From Brassica napus (taxonomy: Eukaryota; Streptophyta; Magnoliopsida; Brassicales; Brassicaceae), in the NCBI RefSeq assembly GCF_020379485.1, contig NC_063451.1, forward strand, positions 22,550,630-22,614,629: a stretch of DNA of 64,000 bases, written 5' to 3'. The notes beneath the pieces were generated by a model, which was given only the letters and a program-made list of their open reading frames with translations, was not told where the DNA came from and did not search any database. Shown piece by piece: positions 12,577-23,447 of this stretch (its first letter is position 1; each line of letters opens with the position of its first letter). Made by a program: the position numbers and the translations under genes.

Positions 12577-12596
12577 TTTTTTTTTTTTTTTTTTAT

Positions 12597-12625
<29 letters not shown>
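12577..12625. mobile_element. Homopolymer footprint: oligo-T, ATC, oligo-A, with 14-bp duplication
   Basis: About 18 T, then ATC, then a long A run lie between AAAAACGTGCGTCT at 12563-12576 and 12626-12639. The duplication argues for an insertion rather than simple slippage. The T-run/A-run could snap into a near-perfect hairpin. The exact run lengths are the least reliable part of the sequence. Confidence 0.6.
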
Positions 12626-12631
<6 letters not shown>

Positions 12632-12715
12632 GTGCGTCTAATTTCTAATTTTATAAGACAGGAACTGGTGCATCAGATACTTCCACATCACAATCCCAAT
12701 CGACCAGCCTCTGGT

Positions 12716-13580
12716 ACTTCTTTTTTTTTCCATCTAAACTTTATTTTACGGGCAAAAACCAAAAGAAAACCATACAACAAGGACTCAACCCCTATAAACC
12801 CAAACCAACGGGCCAAACAAAAGACAACTAACTAAAACATGGCCTCCGGCCCAGCTACTTAGTCGGACAAAGCCGACCATTACATGTCATTGAACTCGCG
12901 TGTTGTTTTTATCGAAAGAAGAGAACACGTGTCAATACCTCAACAACAAAGAAAGACACATGTCAGATGACCATCACACCGCGTCACCGATCGTGACCCA
13001 TCCGCGAGGTTAACGTCGGCGAAGACGAAATCAACCATGAATTTCGCCGGAAACAGAGCCACGATAACGGAATCAACCGGGACCTTAGCCAAAACACCGA
13101 AACCACCTCCAACGATTGTATTGGAAGTTTATTGGAATAAGCTTCTTCAATCGTACGCATCGGAGAGCTTCAATCGAACGGAATCGAGATCTCATCCAAG
13201 CTCAGGCCCACAATCGCCATAACGAACCCGTCACACACCTCGAGCACTCCCGAGGAAACCAAACGACACCAACCCAATCATCCGATACTTTAGCCAGCGA
13301 TCACCACCGAAGACGAACGGAATGGCTCGGGATAGAGCGCTCGCAACACCATCAAAGTTTCATCGCCGGATACGAACGCTGGATAGTTCCGCCAAAGGGA
13401 GCGCGAATCACCAGAAGCAAAGCCGGCTACACATCGTCAAGGGGACCACCGTGTACCAGAATCGATAATGTCTATTCGGTAGGGGAACCACCGCGACTCT
13501 CGATCTCTCAAAAAATCTCAGAGAAAGAAGAGAGAGAGAGAGTCTACCATTCCCTTTTTCTGTTTTAGAACTACTTGTCT
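12716..13580 (-). mobile_element. LINE-derived retroposon, 865 bp, perfect 14-bp target duplication
   Basis: GACCAGCCTCTGGT occurs at 12702-12715 and again at 13581-13594. The plus strand has an oligo-T run just inside the left copy, that is, a poly(A) tail on the minus strand. On the minus strand the insert starts at 13580 with a CT-rich leader and ends with ...GTAAAATAAAGTTTAGATGG plus oligo-A. It has no reverse transcriptase frame, so it is either an internally deleted LINE keeping both ends or a non-autonomous partner. It is less AT-rich than its flanks. The open frames on its plus strand (13037-13222, 13116-13568) run against the inferred sense and are not supported as genes. Confidence 0.7.
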
Positions 13581-13594
13581 GACCAGCCTCTGGT

Positions 13595-15955
13595 TCATTT
13601 TTTAATATGTTGAAACGGTTTTAATATTTTACATTAACAGTAAAAAACACTAGAGTCTTATAAAAAAAACACTGGAGCAAGAAAGAAGTATCTTAGAAAG
13701 GATGTGATAGATCTGAGTAAATAATGATTATAAGCCAGAATTCGAAAAATTGTTAGTGTAATGAAAATAAATTGTGAAAATTCAGAGGTAATATTGTTGG
13801 GATATATTAAATTTATGCCCAATTCAATATTGTTTGATTAGTACGATATTGTTCATTTTGGGTCTTAAGCAAGTTGCATTGATTTACTTTTGGTTTCTTT
13901 TTCAAAAAGTCTCGTATTAATTAGAGTTGGACATCTCTTTATATATTAGATTTTTTTTTTGTCTAATTTCTAATGTAAGATTTTGTTTGATATCTCACAA
14001 ATATGCAAAGATCCAGACTGCCCAACCGACAACCATTCTCGCTCGCCAGTGTGCTACCATGACTAGGTCTAATGGCGGAGACGGCCACATTTTTAACAGG
14101 ATCAATTTGATTTCAACCATATGTTATAGTGATCACAGTGGTAGCTCCTCCACTGACTAGGCAGCACCAATGCTAACTCGACCAGACCGCCAACCAAAAC
14201 TGTGTGGTTTGGTACAAACTAGTTTGGAAAGTAGTTTAAGACACTTCAAAGATGCATAAACTATATATCGTGCTAAACAAACAGCCAAAAAATTATTTTA
14301 AGTAAGATTTCGGCAAAAACTCGAATGCTAGCGTGCCAAAAAGCAAAATGAGAAAAGCACTATTTAAATAGCTTTTCTCACCATACGTCGATCCTCGTAC
14401 ATACCAATACCATATTGATTTGATTCACAAATCAGGTTCTTCATTCATAAAAAAAAAACATAATCATGTACCACCACACCATTCATGAAGGATGCTGCTA
14501 ATTATATAATCTGAAATAAAATTGTCAACCGGCATACACATCAAATAATTGAAGTAACCTAAATTCTACCTACCATCTTCAAAGACCTAAAACACACCCG
14601 CTGACGCCGATAATTTTTCTTGAATAAATGAAAGCACATGTTGTACGAAAAATACAATAAACGTACTTTGCATACCATGCACTGATGCACACACATCCAC
14701 AATAAATAAATGTTGGTCAAACATCAAAAACAATTAAAGCTTTAAAGTCCACATAAATATAAATATAGTGGAGTATATATATAAGGTAACAGAGGATTCG
14801 TGACAGAAGGAGGATTTTGCTTTACGATTGAAACGATAACTTTCACCAAAATGCTTCTTTTTAATAATAAGAAACAAAAAATGGGAACGCTGGAAGGATA
14901 TCCTCGTATTTTTAGCCAAAAACATATTATATTGTGTAGTATCTTCTTAAGAGGAATAAAAATATACACAATATCTCTGATACGCAATGGATATGGGGAG
15001 TTTAAATAATAAGTAATGTGATTAACAAGGGTAGTTGCAGTGTGAGCAGGTGCACATCAAAAGCTGGCAGCCCACAGGCGAGCATAACAAGACCAATGGC
15101 TGAGATTTGATCACTTATCTGTCATGTATCCGAATCTTAGGACACGATTGGGCTTCCACGTCCACAAATGTCAAATAGATGTATCCTTAGTGTTGTGAGA
15201 TCATAAATTCTTAAAGGCAAATGTGGATAGGGACATATTTTCACTTTTGTTTCTATGCAATTTTGTCGGTTTGACATTTTATGTACAATACCTCTTTTTG
15301 TTTAACGCTGATATTTGATGCCCGGAAGGATGAATTTGCCTAAATTTTTATTTTTTTCCCCTAAGGGTAGCTTTGACCAAAATTGTTAGCATACATGATT
15401 TGTCTAACTCATGGAAATTAAGCTCAAATTTTGCGAAACAGATAAAAGTATAATCGTTTCTTTTTATCTGCGATTATCATCTAAAACTCATTTATCTCTT
15501 ATCTCAGTTTTTCAATAGTTGCCTTTTATTTTGTGTACAGTTTTAGTATAACAATGTATATTGTAAACATAGTTTTGATAAAATAATACATTTATTAAAG
15601 GTTTTTAGTATAGAAAAAAGTTAGGTTAAAAATTTGTGGCTTAGTAATTTGTGTTAGTATACCAATTGTTTCACTATCCAAAATTCAATATTAAATATTG
15701 TTTCTTTTTACATATTATGCTATCTCTACACATCATCCCTAGTTTTCAAAGTGGTAGAAAATGTTTTTTCAGAAGGTGGACACAAGCTGAGGCTAAGCAG
15801 AAAAAAAAAAGTTTTAACTAAATTTCACAGAAAAACAAATTTAGGTTAAAAATGTAATTCCTGAAAGCTGCATTATTTGGTCCTCTTAATAGTTTATATA
15901 TTAAAAGAATGGTCCTAAGAGAACCATTTGTTTCTTTAAGGCACCATCCTCCACA
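13595..15955. other. Intergenic DNA upstream of the bHLH gene
   Basis: AT-rich, with short overlapping frames on both strands at 14734-15009 that have no protein-like composition. One short repeat-flanked insertion occurs at 13656-13663 (AAAAAACACTAGAG / AAAAAACACTGGAG). No other feature recognised. Confidence 0.5.
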
Positions 15956-15965
15956 ATATAAAAAG
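15956..15965 (+). promoter_or_regulatory. TATA box of the bHLH gene
   Basis: ATATAAAAAG lies about 95 bp upstream of the bHLH start codon, with a plausible 5' UTR between. It is the only good TATA match in the near upstream region. Confidence 0.6.
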
Positions 15966-16058
15966 CTAACGAGTAAACAATAGAAGAAATTGAAATATAG
16001 GACATAACCACAAACTCCTAGGGAGATCTGGCATTATTGAAGCTCAAAGTGTCAAACT

Positions 16059-16930
16059 ATGGATCCTTATAAGAATCCTAATCCGAAAGGGTACCAGCGA
16101 CAGAGACCATTTGTCTCAGCCGGCGAAGGTGGCAGCAGCGGCGGCTCCGATATGCCCCATGATATAGATGACAATAAGAAGAAGAAGAAGCTTCTTCACC
16201 GCGACATCGAACGCCAGAGAAGACAAGAAATGGCTACACTATATGCTTCCCTTCGTAGTCACCTACCTCTCCAATACATTAAGGTTCATATTCTTACTCA
16301 CTTTTTCTCAAATTTTATTATTTACTTAATATCATTTGTCCGAACAACAAACAAGATTTGGTGGGATTTGTTTTCTAGGGTTATGAACATGTCTTTTTCT
16401 TGATTTTTTTAGGGGAAGAGAGCTGTTGCGGATCATGTAAATGCAGCGGTTGGTTTCATTAAGGACACAGAAACACGGATTAAAGAACTCAGTGCAAGAA
16501 AAGACGAGCTAAGCAGAGAACAAACATGTCAGAGATCGGATCCAGACCTAGCAAGAACTGGATTCGAGTTAGGCAAATCGGATCCGGCGAGTTTGATTGT
16601 GCAACCATGCGTGAACGGTTTCGAAGTGGCGGTGAGCAGCAACTCTTCAGGTCCTGACGCTTTGCCACTTTCAAGAGTGCTTGAGGCACTTCAGGAGTTA
16701 GGGCTTGAAGTCATCAACTCTCTCACCACACGAGTAAATGAAAGGCTCATGCACACTATTCAAGTCGAGGTATGGTTATATGCCATGTCAACTGCACTTA
16801 GTCTAGGGTTTTCACTATATATGTATATAACTATATTCGATACATACAGGTTAATACTTTCGGATGTTTGGACTTAGCTTGGTTGCAGCAGAAGCTAGTC
16901 GAGGAGTTGATCCTTTCGCCGGGGTACTAA
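16059..16930 (+). CDS. bHLH126: bHLH transcription factor (bHLH118/bHLH126 group), 3 exons, 220 aa
   Basis: Exons are 16059-16283, 16413-16769 and 16850-16930; all introns are GT-AG and the phases join cleanly (225+357+81 nt). The N-terminus starts [15 protein letters not shown], followed by a Ser/Gly-rich stretch and a lysine run. The basic helix with [12 protein letters not shown] lies at about residues 47-58; His, Glu and Arg are placed as in E-box binders. The first helix and loop end at the exon 1/2 border (YIK|GKRAV), and helix 2 reaches about residue 95. A C-terminal domain, probably for dimerisation or ligand sensing, follows and ends in LILSPGY. It is expected to act in the nucleus as a homo- or heterodimer. 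From memory the sequence is closest to Arabidopsis bHLH126 (At4g25410); the paralogue bHLH118 is the alternative. The gene looks intact. Shorter frames on the other strand are shadows. Confidence 0.88.
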
Positions 16931-17192
16931 TAACTAAGAAACATAACATATTTAGTTTTAAGAACTTCTTCATCATATGATCTCTTTTCCAAGTACTCGT
17001 TTTTGTTGTTGGTATATATGTATGTGGTTTGAATTTTAACCAAATATAAAGTCATTTCAAATTTATTTCTCTTTTCAGATTTGGTATTAATATAAGCAAA
17101 GTGTTTTGTAGATACTCTATTTTTCGTTGCTCCAATAGATTATATATTCTCTTGCTCATGAACTTTATATGTGTGTATTTAACTAATATGAA

Positions 17193-17213
17193 ATATATAT
17201 ATATATATATATA
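17193..17213. repeat. (AT)n microsatellite
   Basis: About ten uninterrupted AT dinucleotides, in the bHLH 3' flank. Confidence 0.95.
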
Positions 17214-18258
17214 CAAAATTTTGACATGCCTTCTAGCTATGGTACCAATGAAACACAAATATATGCTATATACGTTCGATATGGCATATATTTTTCACGC
17301 GTTTTACAACATAAGTATAGTTTATATTCTAACTAATTTCATGGTATGCTAAATGCAGAAATATCTAAAGCTATCTTGAAACTTCATCTTGGGAGCGGGC
17401 CTTGAAATTCATTCGTGGATGGAGGTGCTTCGGTTTAAACAAGTTCAAGGCTGTCCTTTTGTTATGTTTCAAAAGACTTTAGGGGTAGCTAGGTCATAAA
17501 ATTCACCATCATTCACTGCCCCCACCGTACAGACCAAGGGTTTGATGTTTGCAACATTGCATTTTACTCACCATCTTAGGTTTTTGTGTGTTTGCTTTAC
17601 ATTTTGCTTCTATTTATTACCTCCAAATTTCAGCTATCATGTTTCCCTTTCATTAAAATGTTTTGTATCATTCCATAGCGGATTTTTGGTATGAATCTAA
17701 GGGTTTTATATAATATGTATCCCATGAATCATTAAGTCTTATTGGAAGGAATAATCGTTAAGGGTAGCTTAGTGAAACAAATGCGATAGCATAATATACC
17801 ACCTAGTTTTAACCAGAAAGGTATAAAGAGATCAACATGTTGTGTACTTATTTATGCTAATGTTTTAATTGTATCGAGATTCAAAGATGCATAATGCAAA
17901 TATTATATTTACTATATGAAGCAATGGTAGGTGGGAACCATCTTTTGGGCTCTATTGATCATAATCTGCAAGATTGTTCTCGACCTAACTACTGATTTTT
18001 GTTCGTTATTAATATCTCCTTCGCTATCTTCTATATTTTATGTGATGTTTAATACATATATAGGGATGAAAATTGAGAAGGAACAACCCTTATTTCTGCG
18101 ACATAGTGAGTTATCAAATAAGAGAAACGATATATGAATTATAAATACAAATCATGATCTAGAAATCAAACGTTTGAGCAATTTGAACGTGCCAAACAAA
18201 GGATCCAAATGAATACCAGATAGTAGTTCTCGTTGAGTATACGTAAGTTGATTATCTT

Positions 18259-18283
18259 CTTTTATCTTTTTTAAGAACTAAGA
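18259..18283. mobile_element. Micro-insertion (25 bp) with 14-bp flanking duplication
   Basis: AAGTTGATTATCTT occurs at 18245-18258 and 18284-18297. The T-rich 25-bp insert (CTTTTATCTTTTTT then AAGAACTAAGA) has the same layout as the other footprints, though its tail is impure. Confidence 0.5.
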
Positions 18284-18525
18284 AAGTTGATTATCTTAAC
18301 ACATGCATGCTTACACACAATCAAATAAATTTAAAAAACATCGGCGATACGAAACTTTTAATGGCTATATACGTGTGTCAGGATACGTGTATCTTAATCA
18401 CATGACCTCTCATCAAACATTGGTCATATATATGCTCATAAAAACATACTAAACATATAAAGGAGCCCAGGAATCTTGCATGACATTGACATGCAAGCAA
18501 AAATGGATGAGACCACTGTAATATT

Positions 18526-18883
18526 TGTTAGAATGAGAGAATTATTGAGAGTTTATTTATGGAGAATGAAGAACATGAAGAACATAGAGAGAAAGAAAGT
18601 AGATCTCAAGATGTAAGAGAAAAAAAGAGAGAATAGTTTCCTTAATTTAATTGTGGATCTGGGTACAAGTATTTAAAGACAAGTGACCTCAGTACACAAT
18701 ATAATAAAATATCTTTTTCTCTCTTATTCTTCTCTTCAATAAAATCGAGCTTATAAAACCCTTATAAAGCCTTATAAAACCTTATAAAGTCTGGCAGCTT
18801 AATTCTCAAGTCTGACAGCTTAATTCTCAAGTCTGACTGCTTAATTCTCAAGTCTAGCTGCTTAATTCTGCTTCATGTCAACA
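18526..18883 (-). repeat. 3' LTR of the Copia element
   Basis: Direct copy of 22901-23258. It contains a ~20-bp unit (AAGTCTGGCAGCTTAATTCTC type) repeated four to five times at about 18785-18868. Confidence 0.95.
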
Positions 18884-18892
18884 CTCCCCCTC
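18884..18892 (-). promoter_or_regulatory. Polypurine tract of the Copia element
   Basis: The plus strand CTCCCCCTC (GAGGGGGAG in the element's sense) lies directly against the 3' LTR, the usual position for plus-strand priming. Confidence 0.85.
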
Positions 18893-19025
18893 AAGCTTGA
18901 CCATGTGGAACAAGTCAAGCTTGGAAGCCATGAAGTATTCCCTCATTAAAACTTCAACTAGGTAAAACCCTTTGGGAGAAAACCCAAGTCAAGGAAAAAG
19001 AGTAGAACACTTCATGAAGGAGACA

Positions 19026-22000
19026 TCATTGACATGATAGGTCTATGAGTCCCAATTTTGGATGAATGGACTCACATACCTTAGTGCTTGCTGCCTTGGT
19101 GAAGATATCAGCTAGCTGATCTTCACTCCTTGTGTAGCACGGCAATATGATCTTCTGCTCCACGGCTTGTCTCACTTTGTGGCAATCTACCTCTATATGT
19201 TTGGTCCTTTCATGGAAGACTGAGTTGCTAGCAATGTGTATAGCAGCCTGGTTATCACAATGCATCGTGATTGGCGTTGTAACTTCAATTCCCAAGTCCT
19301 TAAGAAGTCCCTTGATCCAAATCAACTCGCTTGTGAGCTTCCTCATAGCTCTATATTCTGCCTCAGCACTTGAACAAGACACCACCTTCTGCTTCTTGCT
19401 CTTCCATGTTACCAAATTGCCTCCAATGAAGGTACAATATCCAGTAGTTGATCTCCTATCAACTCGATCTCCTGCCCAATCCGCATCACAGTACCCAACA
19501 ATCTCAGTGCTTCTATTGCATCCCATCCATACTTCTTGGCCTGGTGCCTCTCTTAGGTACCTGAGAATCCTCTCAACCATGTTCCAGTGGTGTACCTTGG
19601 GAGCTTGCATGTGTTGGCTTACTTGGTTTACTGCAAAGCATACATCTGGTCGGGTAATGGTAAGATAAATGAGTTTTCCCACCATTCTCCTATAATGCTT
19701 TACATCTTCATATGACTTGTTTTCAATCTCCCCCTCACGCATCACTTTGTATCCTTCCTCTAGAGGTGTTTTGGCAGCTCTTCCACCAAGATCTCCAGTC
19801 TCATTTAGTAAGTCAAGGGTGTATTTCCTTTGAGATAGAAACAACCCTTCCTTAGACCTACACATCTCGATCCCTAGGAAGTATTTGAGCTCTCCCAAGT
19901 CCTTGATATCAAATGAAGCCTTAAGGAACGCTTTGGTCGAGATGATCCCTTCTTTGTCACTGCATGTGATGATAATGTCATCAACATAGATGAGAATGAC
20001 AATGATTCCTTGCTGGCTAGTGAGGGTGAATAGGGTATGATCAGCTTCAGACTTGACAAAGCCTCTTCCATTGAGGGTGGTGCTCAACTTATGGTACCAA
20101 GCCCTTGGAGATTGCTTCAAGCCATAAATTTCCTTCTTTAATCTGAGAACATTTCCTGACTTCACCATGTTCTCAAGACCAGGAGGTGGTCTCATGTAGA
20201 CTTCATCCTCCAATTCTCCTTGAAGAAAGGCATTTTTCACATCCATCTGCCATAAATCCCACTCAAGATTGACAGCAAGAGATAAGAGAATCCTTATAGT
20301 GTGAAGCTTGGCCACTGGTGCAAAAGTGTCTAGATAATCTTCACCATACACTTGAGTATATCCCCTTGCAACCAGTCTTGTCTTCTTTCTTTCTGGTTTT
20401 CCATTGGCTCCATACTTGATAGTGTAGAGAAGTCGGCTTGTCACTGCCTTCTTTCCTTTTGGAAGTTCAGTCTCAAACCATGTATCATTCTTGATCATGG
20501 CTCTCATCTCATCTCCAACAGATTCTCTCCACTCCTTGTGTTGCATAGCTTCTTCATATGTTGTTGGAATGTATTCCTGATCCAATTCACTGATGAAGAC
20601 TTGATGATCTTCTGGATATTGAGCAAGGGAGCATACTGCACTTATTGGGTGAGTTACAGCTTCAGCATTGAAGTAAACTTCTGTGTTGATCCACTGTGAG
20701 GGTTTCCTGATCCTTGTACTCCTTCTCAAAAGTTGTATCTGCTCAGGTTCTGCTTCATTTCCTTCACTTGGCGCCTCTACTTGAGTCTCAACATCTGATT
20801 ATGATGGCATCTCATCTTGATCATGAGCTACAGAGCTCTCTTCAGGTTGAGCTTGTGTAGACTGCTCAACATTTCTACTGCCCCCCTCATGATTAGGATG
20901 AGTGCTCTCAACACTATCAGCTGCAGTAGATGATAAATTTTCAGGGACAGGTTCCACACTTGGTAAAGAGGGCATACTGATTCCCAGGCTCTCCATTACT
21001 CCCCTAAGGTTATTTGCTCTATCTGAGGCTGATTGAGAAAGATCTTTGAGCTCATCCCAACTTTTTCCATCATAATAGCCTCTAGATTCTGCAAACTTCA
21101 CATCCCTCAAGACAAGAACCCTTCTTGACTCTGGATCATAGCACTTATACCCCTTCTGAGTTGGAGAGTAACCAATGAACATAGCTTATGAGCTTTTAGC
21201 ATCAAGCTTGTTCCTCAGCTCCCCAGGTATCATCACAAAACAGAGGCATCCAAACACACGCAAATGGTCCAAAGATGGTTTGGTCTTATTTAGAACCTCA
21301 AAAGGAGACATGTCGTTGAGGACTTTAGTTGGAGTTCTATTGATCAGATAAGTAGCAGACATCACAGCATCACTCCAGAATCTTTTTGGAACATTGGTGT
21401 GGAACATCATTGATCTTGCTACTTCCATCAAATGTCTGTTCTTTCTCTCAGCAACTCCATTCTGTTGAGGAGTGTAAGGACAGCTTGTCTGATGAGTAAT
21501 CCCATGTTGAGCAAGATATTACTTAAATGCATGACTTGTATACTCTCCACCATTATCTGACCTTAGAATTTTCATCTTGGCATTGAAATGGTTGCAGATA
21601 TAGGTCTGGAAATTCTTGAAAGCATCCAACACCCTGTCCTTAGACGGAATCAGTGTCACCCAAGTGTATTTGGATTTCTCATCAATGAAGGTGACAAAGT
21701 ATTTGTGGTTCTCTCTGGACACACATGGAGCAGTCCATACATCAGAGTGAACTAGGTCAAAACATCTTTCATAGATGGTGCTAGACTGTGAGAAGACTGT
21801 TCTACAATGCTTCCCCAATATGCAAGCTTCACAATCATCATTCTTGAAGACCACACCTGGAAGCATCAAGTTTAGGGCTCTTGTATGAGGATGTCCCAAC
21901 CTAGCATGCCATAGTGTGCTATCAACCCCGCTGGATGTACTAGCCAAACCCTGAGAAGTGGATGGTCTAGACATCTCTGTCTTCTGAAGATGATATAGTT

Positions 22001-22646
22001 CATTGTGAACGTGCCCCTTTCCAATCACTTGGCCTGTCTTTAAGTCTTGAAATTCAACCTCATCTGGTCTGAAGACAACCTGACAACTCAGATCAACAGT
22101 AGCCTTTCTCACAGATAGCAAGTTTGATGTAAACTGAGGCATATACAAGGCAGTAGATTCCCTATCAAACAACCTCAGGTTCCCTATCCCTTCTATCTTA
22201 ATCTTATCACCATTTTCTATTTGAACATACCCTGAGGCAGGCTGGACATCACTCATCAAGTTTCTATCACTAATCATGTGATGGCTTGCTCCTGAATCTA
22301 TAATGATAGGTTTAGGGTCAAGAGAGTGTGTACCAGCCTTCTTGAATGAGATAAAGGCTTGGATAAGGGAATGTAGGTCACTCATGGTTGCTGGACCATC
22401 AGTGTTGGCTGCACTATCAGTACTTCTCCATGTTCCTTCTTCATTTGAACCACCAATGACAGATGAATACATGGTTCGACCTTGAATCGATGGATGCTCA
22501 AACTCTTTGATTACATTCCTGGCTTGATTCAAGTCACTTCTTCTTGGCATATTGTGGTTCTTATGTTGTTCCTTAGCCTTCTTGTACTCTGGAAACAACA
22601 CCATGTTGGAGTTCTCCCTCATGGAGAGATATGGACCAGTGGACAA
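19026..22646 (-). pseudogene. Copia polyprotein with three in-frame stops and a short gag
   Basis: Four consecutive open segments (22646-21519, 21431-21186, 21182-20799, 20729-19026) lie in the same minus-strand frame. They are separated only by stop codons near 21520, 21187 and 20800, with no frameshift. The first segment has the protease site IIIDSGASHHMI (about residue 113), the integrase zinc region (HARLGHP...CEACILGKHC) and integrase core residues ending RSDNGGEYTSHAFK. The next two span the rest of integrase and a Ser/Glu-rich linker. The last, 567 codons, is reverse transcriptase with YVDDIIITC (about residue 253) and RNase H with DADWAGDR and TKHIEVDCHKVR. Fewer than 200 codons separate the primer site from protease, so gag is largely deleted and no zinc knuckle is seen. 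It cannot make a full polyprotein. Confidence 0.93.
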
Positions 22647-22888
22647 TAGATTGTTCCTACTGATTTTGAGATAAACTGGACTTTGAAGAAGCTTTTCCTG
22701 ATATGGTTGAAGCTTTCTTGAGTTCCAGAGAATAGGGTACTCCTCTATCTTGAGTTCTGGTGAGGTTCTTCCCTTTTGAAAGACCTTTGGACCAGTGGAT
22801 AAAAGGATGTATCCAACAGATTTTGAAGATAATCTGAGAAGGAAAGAAAGAAATTTGCGGAAGCTTTTGTGAGTTTCAGGAGCTTAAT

Positions 22889-22900
22889 GCTCTGATACCA
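22889..22900 (-). promoter_or_regulatory. Primer-binding site (initiator tRNA-Met) of the Copia element
   Basis: GCTCTGATACCA on the plus strand, directly adjoining the LTR at 22901. Confidence 0.9.
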
Positions 22901-23258
22901 TGTTAGAATGAGAGAATTATTGAGAGTTTATTTATGGATAATGAAAAACATGAAGAACATAGAGAGAGAGAAAGTAGATCTCAAGATGTAAGAGAAAGAA
23001 GGAGAGAATAGTTTCCTTAATTTAATTGTGGATCTGGGTACAAGTATTTATAGACAAGTGACCTCAGTACACAATATAATAAAATATCTTTTTCTCTCTT
23101 CTTCTTCTCTTCAATAAAATCGAGCTTATAAAACCCTTATAAAGCCTTATAAAACCTTATAAAGTCTAGCAGCTTAATTCTCAAGTCTGGCAGCTTAATT
23201 CTCAAGTCTAGCTGTTTAATTCTCAAGTCTAGCTGCTTAATTCTGCTTCATGTCAACA
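22901..23258 (-). repeat. 5' LTR of the Copia element
   Basis: TG...CA ends, 358 bp, the same length as the partner LTR. Confidence 0.95.
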
Positions 23259-23348
23259 ATATTGCTTATTTACACAAATACAGTACTAGGTTTGATATGA
23301 AGAATTTGTTAAACGCTTATGATTGTTCCGAAAAGGAAGAAGCATATT

Positions 23349-23370
23349 TTCTTTTTCTGAAAAAGGGCTT
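23349..23370. mobile_element. Micro-insertion (22 bp) with perfect 15-bp duplication
   Basis: AGGAAGAAGCATATT at 23334-23348 and 23371-23385 flanks TTCTTTTTCTGAAAAAGGGCTT, which is itself partly self-complementary. Confidence 0.55.
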
Positions 23371-23447
23371 AGGAAGAAGCATATTGCCATAAAGAAAATC
23401 CTAAATTCAATGCATATAACCACCTTTCTATTTTCTAATCTTCATAT

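Larger units (their letters stand above)
12186..12701. other. Intergenic DNA with two short repeat-flanked insertions
   Basis: No gene seen. It holds the two footprints at 12393-12406 and 12577-12625. A 130-codon frame across the homopolymer runs is low-complexity chance. Confidence 0.6.
16931..18520. other. Intergenic DNA downstream of the bHLH gene
   Basis: Holds the bHLH 3' UTR (limits not determined), an AT dinucleotide run at 17193-17213 and the repeat-flanked insertion at 18259-18283. A less AT-rich patch at 17380-17540 gives no convincing frame. Confidence 0.5.
18526..23258 (-). mobile_element. Ty1/Copia retrotransposon, 4.73 kb, complete ends
   Basis: The 358-bp LTRs at 18526-18883 and 22901-23258 begin TGTTAG and end CAACA on the plus strand. 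They are flanked by a perfect 5-bp target duplication ATATT (18521-18525, 23259-23263). A tRNA-Met primer site (22889-22900) abuts the right LTR and a minus-strand polypurine tract (18884-18892) abuts the left LTR, so the element reads right to left. The domain order protease, integrase, reverse transcriptase, RNase H marks Copia. The small size and short LTRs suggest an Ale-like lineage (inference). The LTRs differ at only a small number of positions, so insertion is fairly recent. Confidence 0.95.

Noticed and set aside
12443..12835. 130-codon plus-strand frame
   Set aside because: It runs through the oligo-T/oligo-A tract and into the LINE-derived insert; low complexity, no protein-like pattern.
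13116..13568. 150-codon plus-strand frame with Arg/His-rich product
   Set aside because: It lies antisense to the retroposon, which is moderately GC-rich and so open by chance; no family recognised.
19147..19668. 173-codon plus-strand frame
   Set aside because: Shadow of the Copia RNase H region read on the opposite strand.
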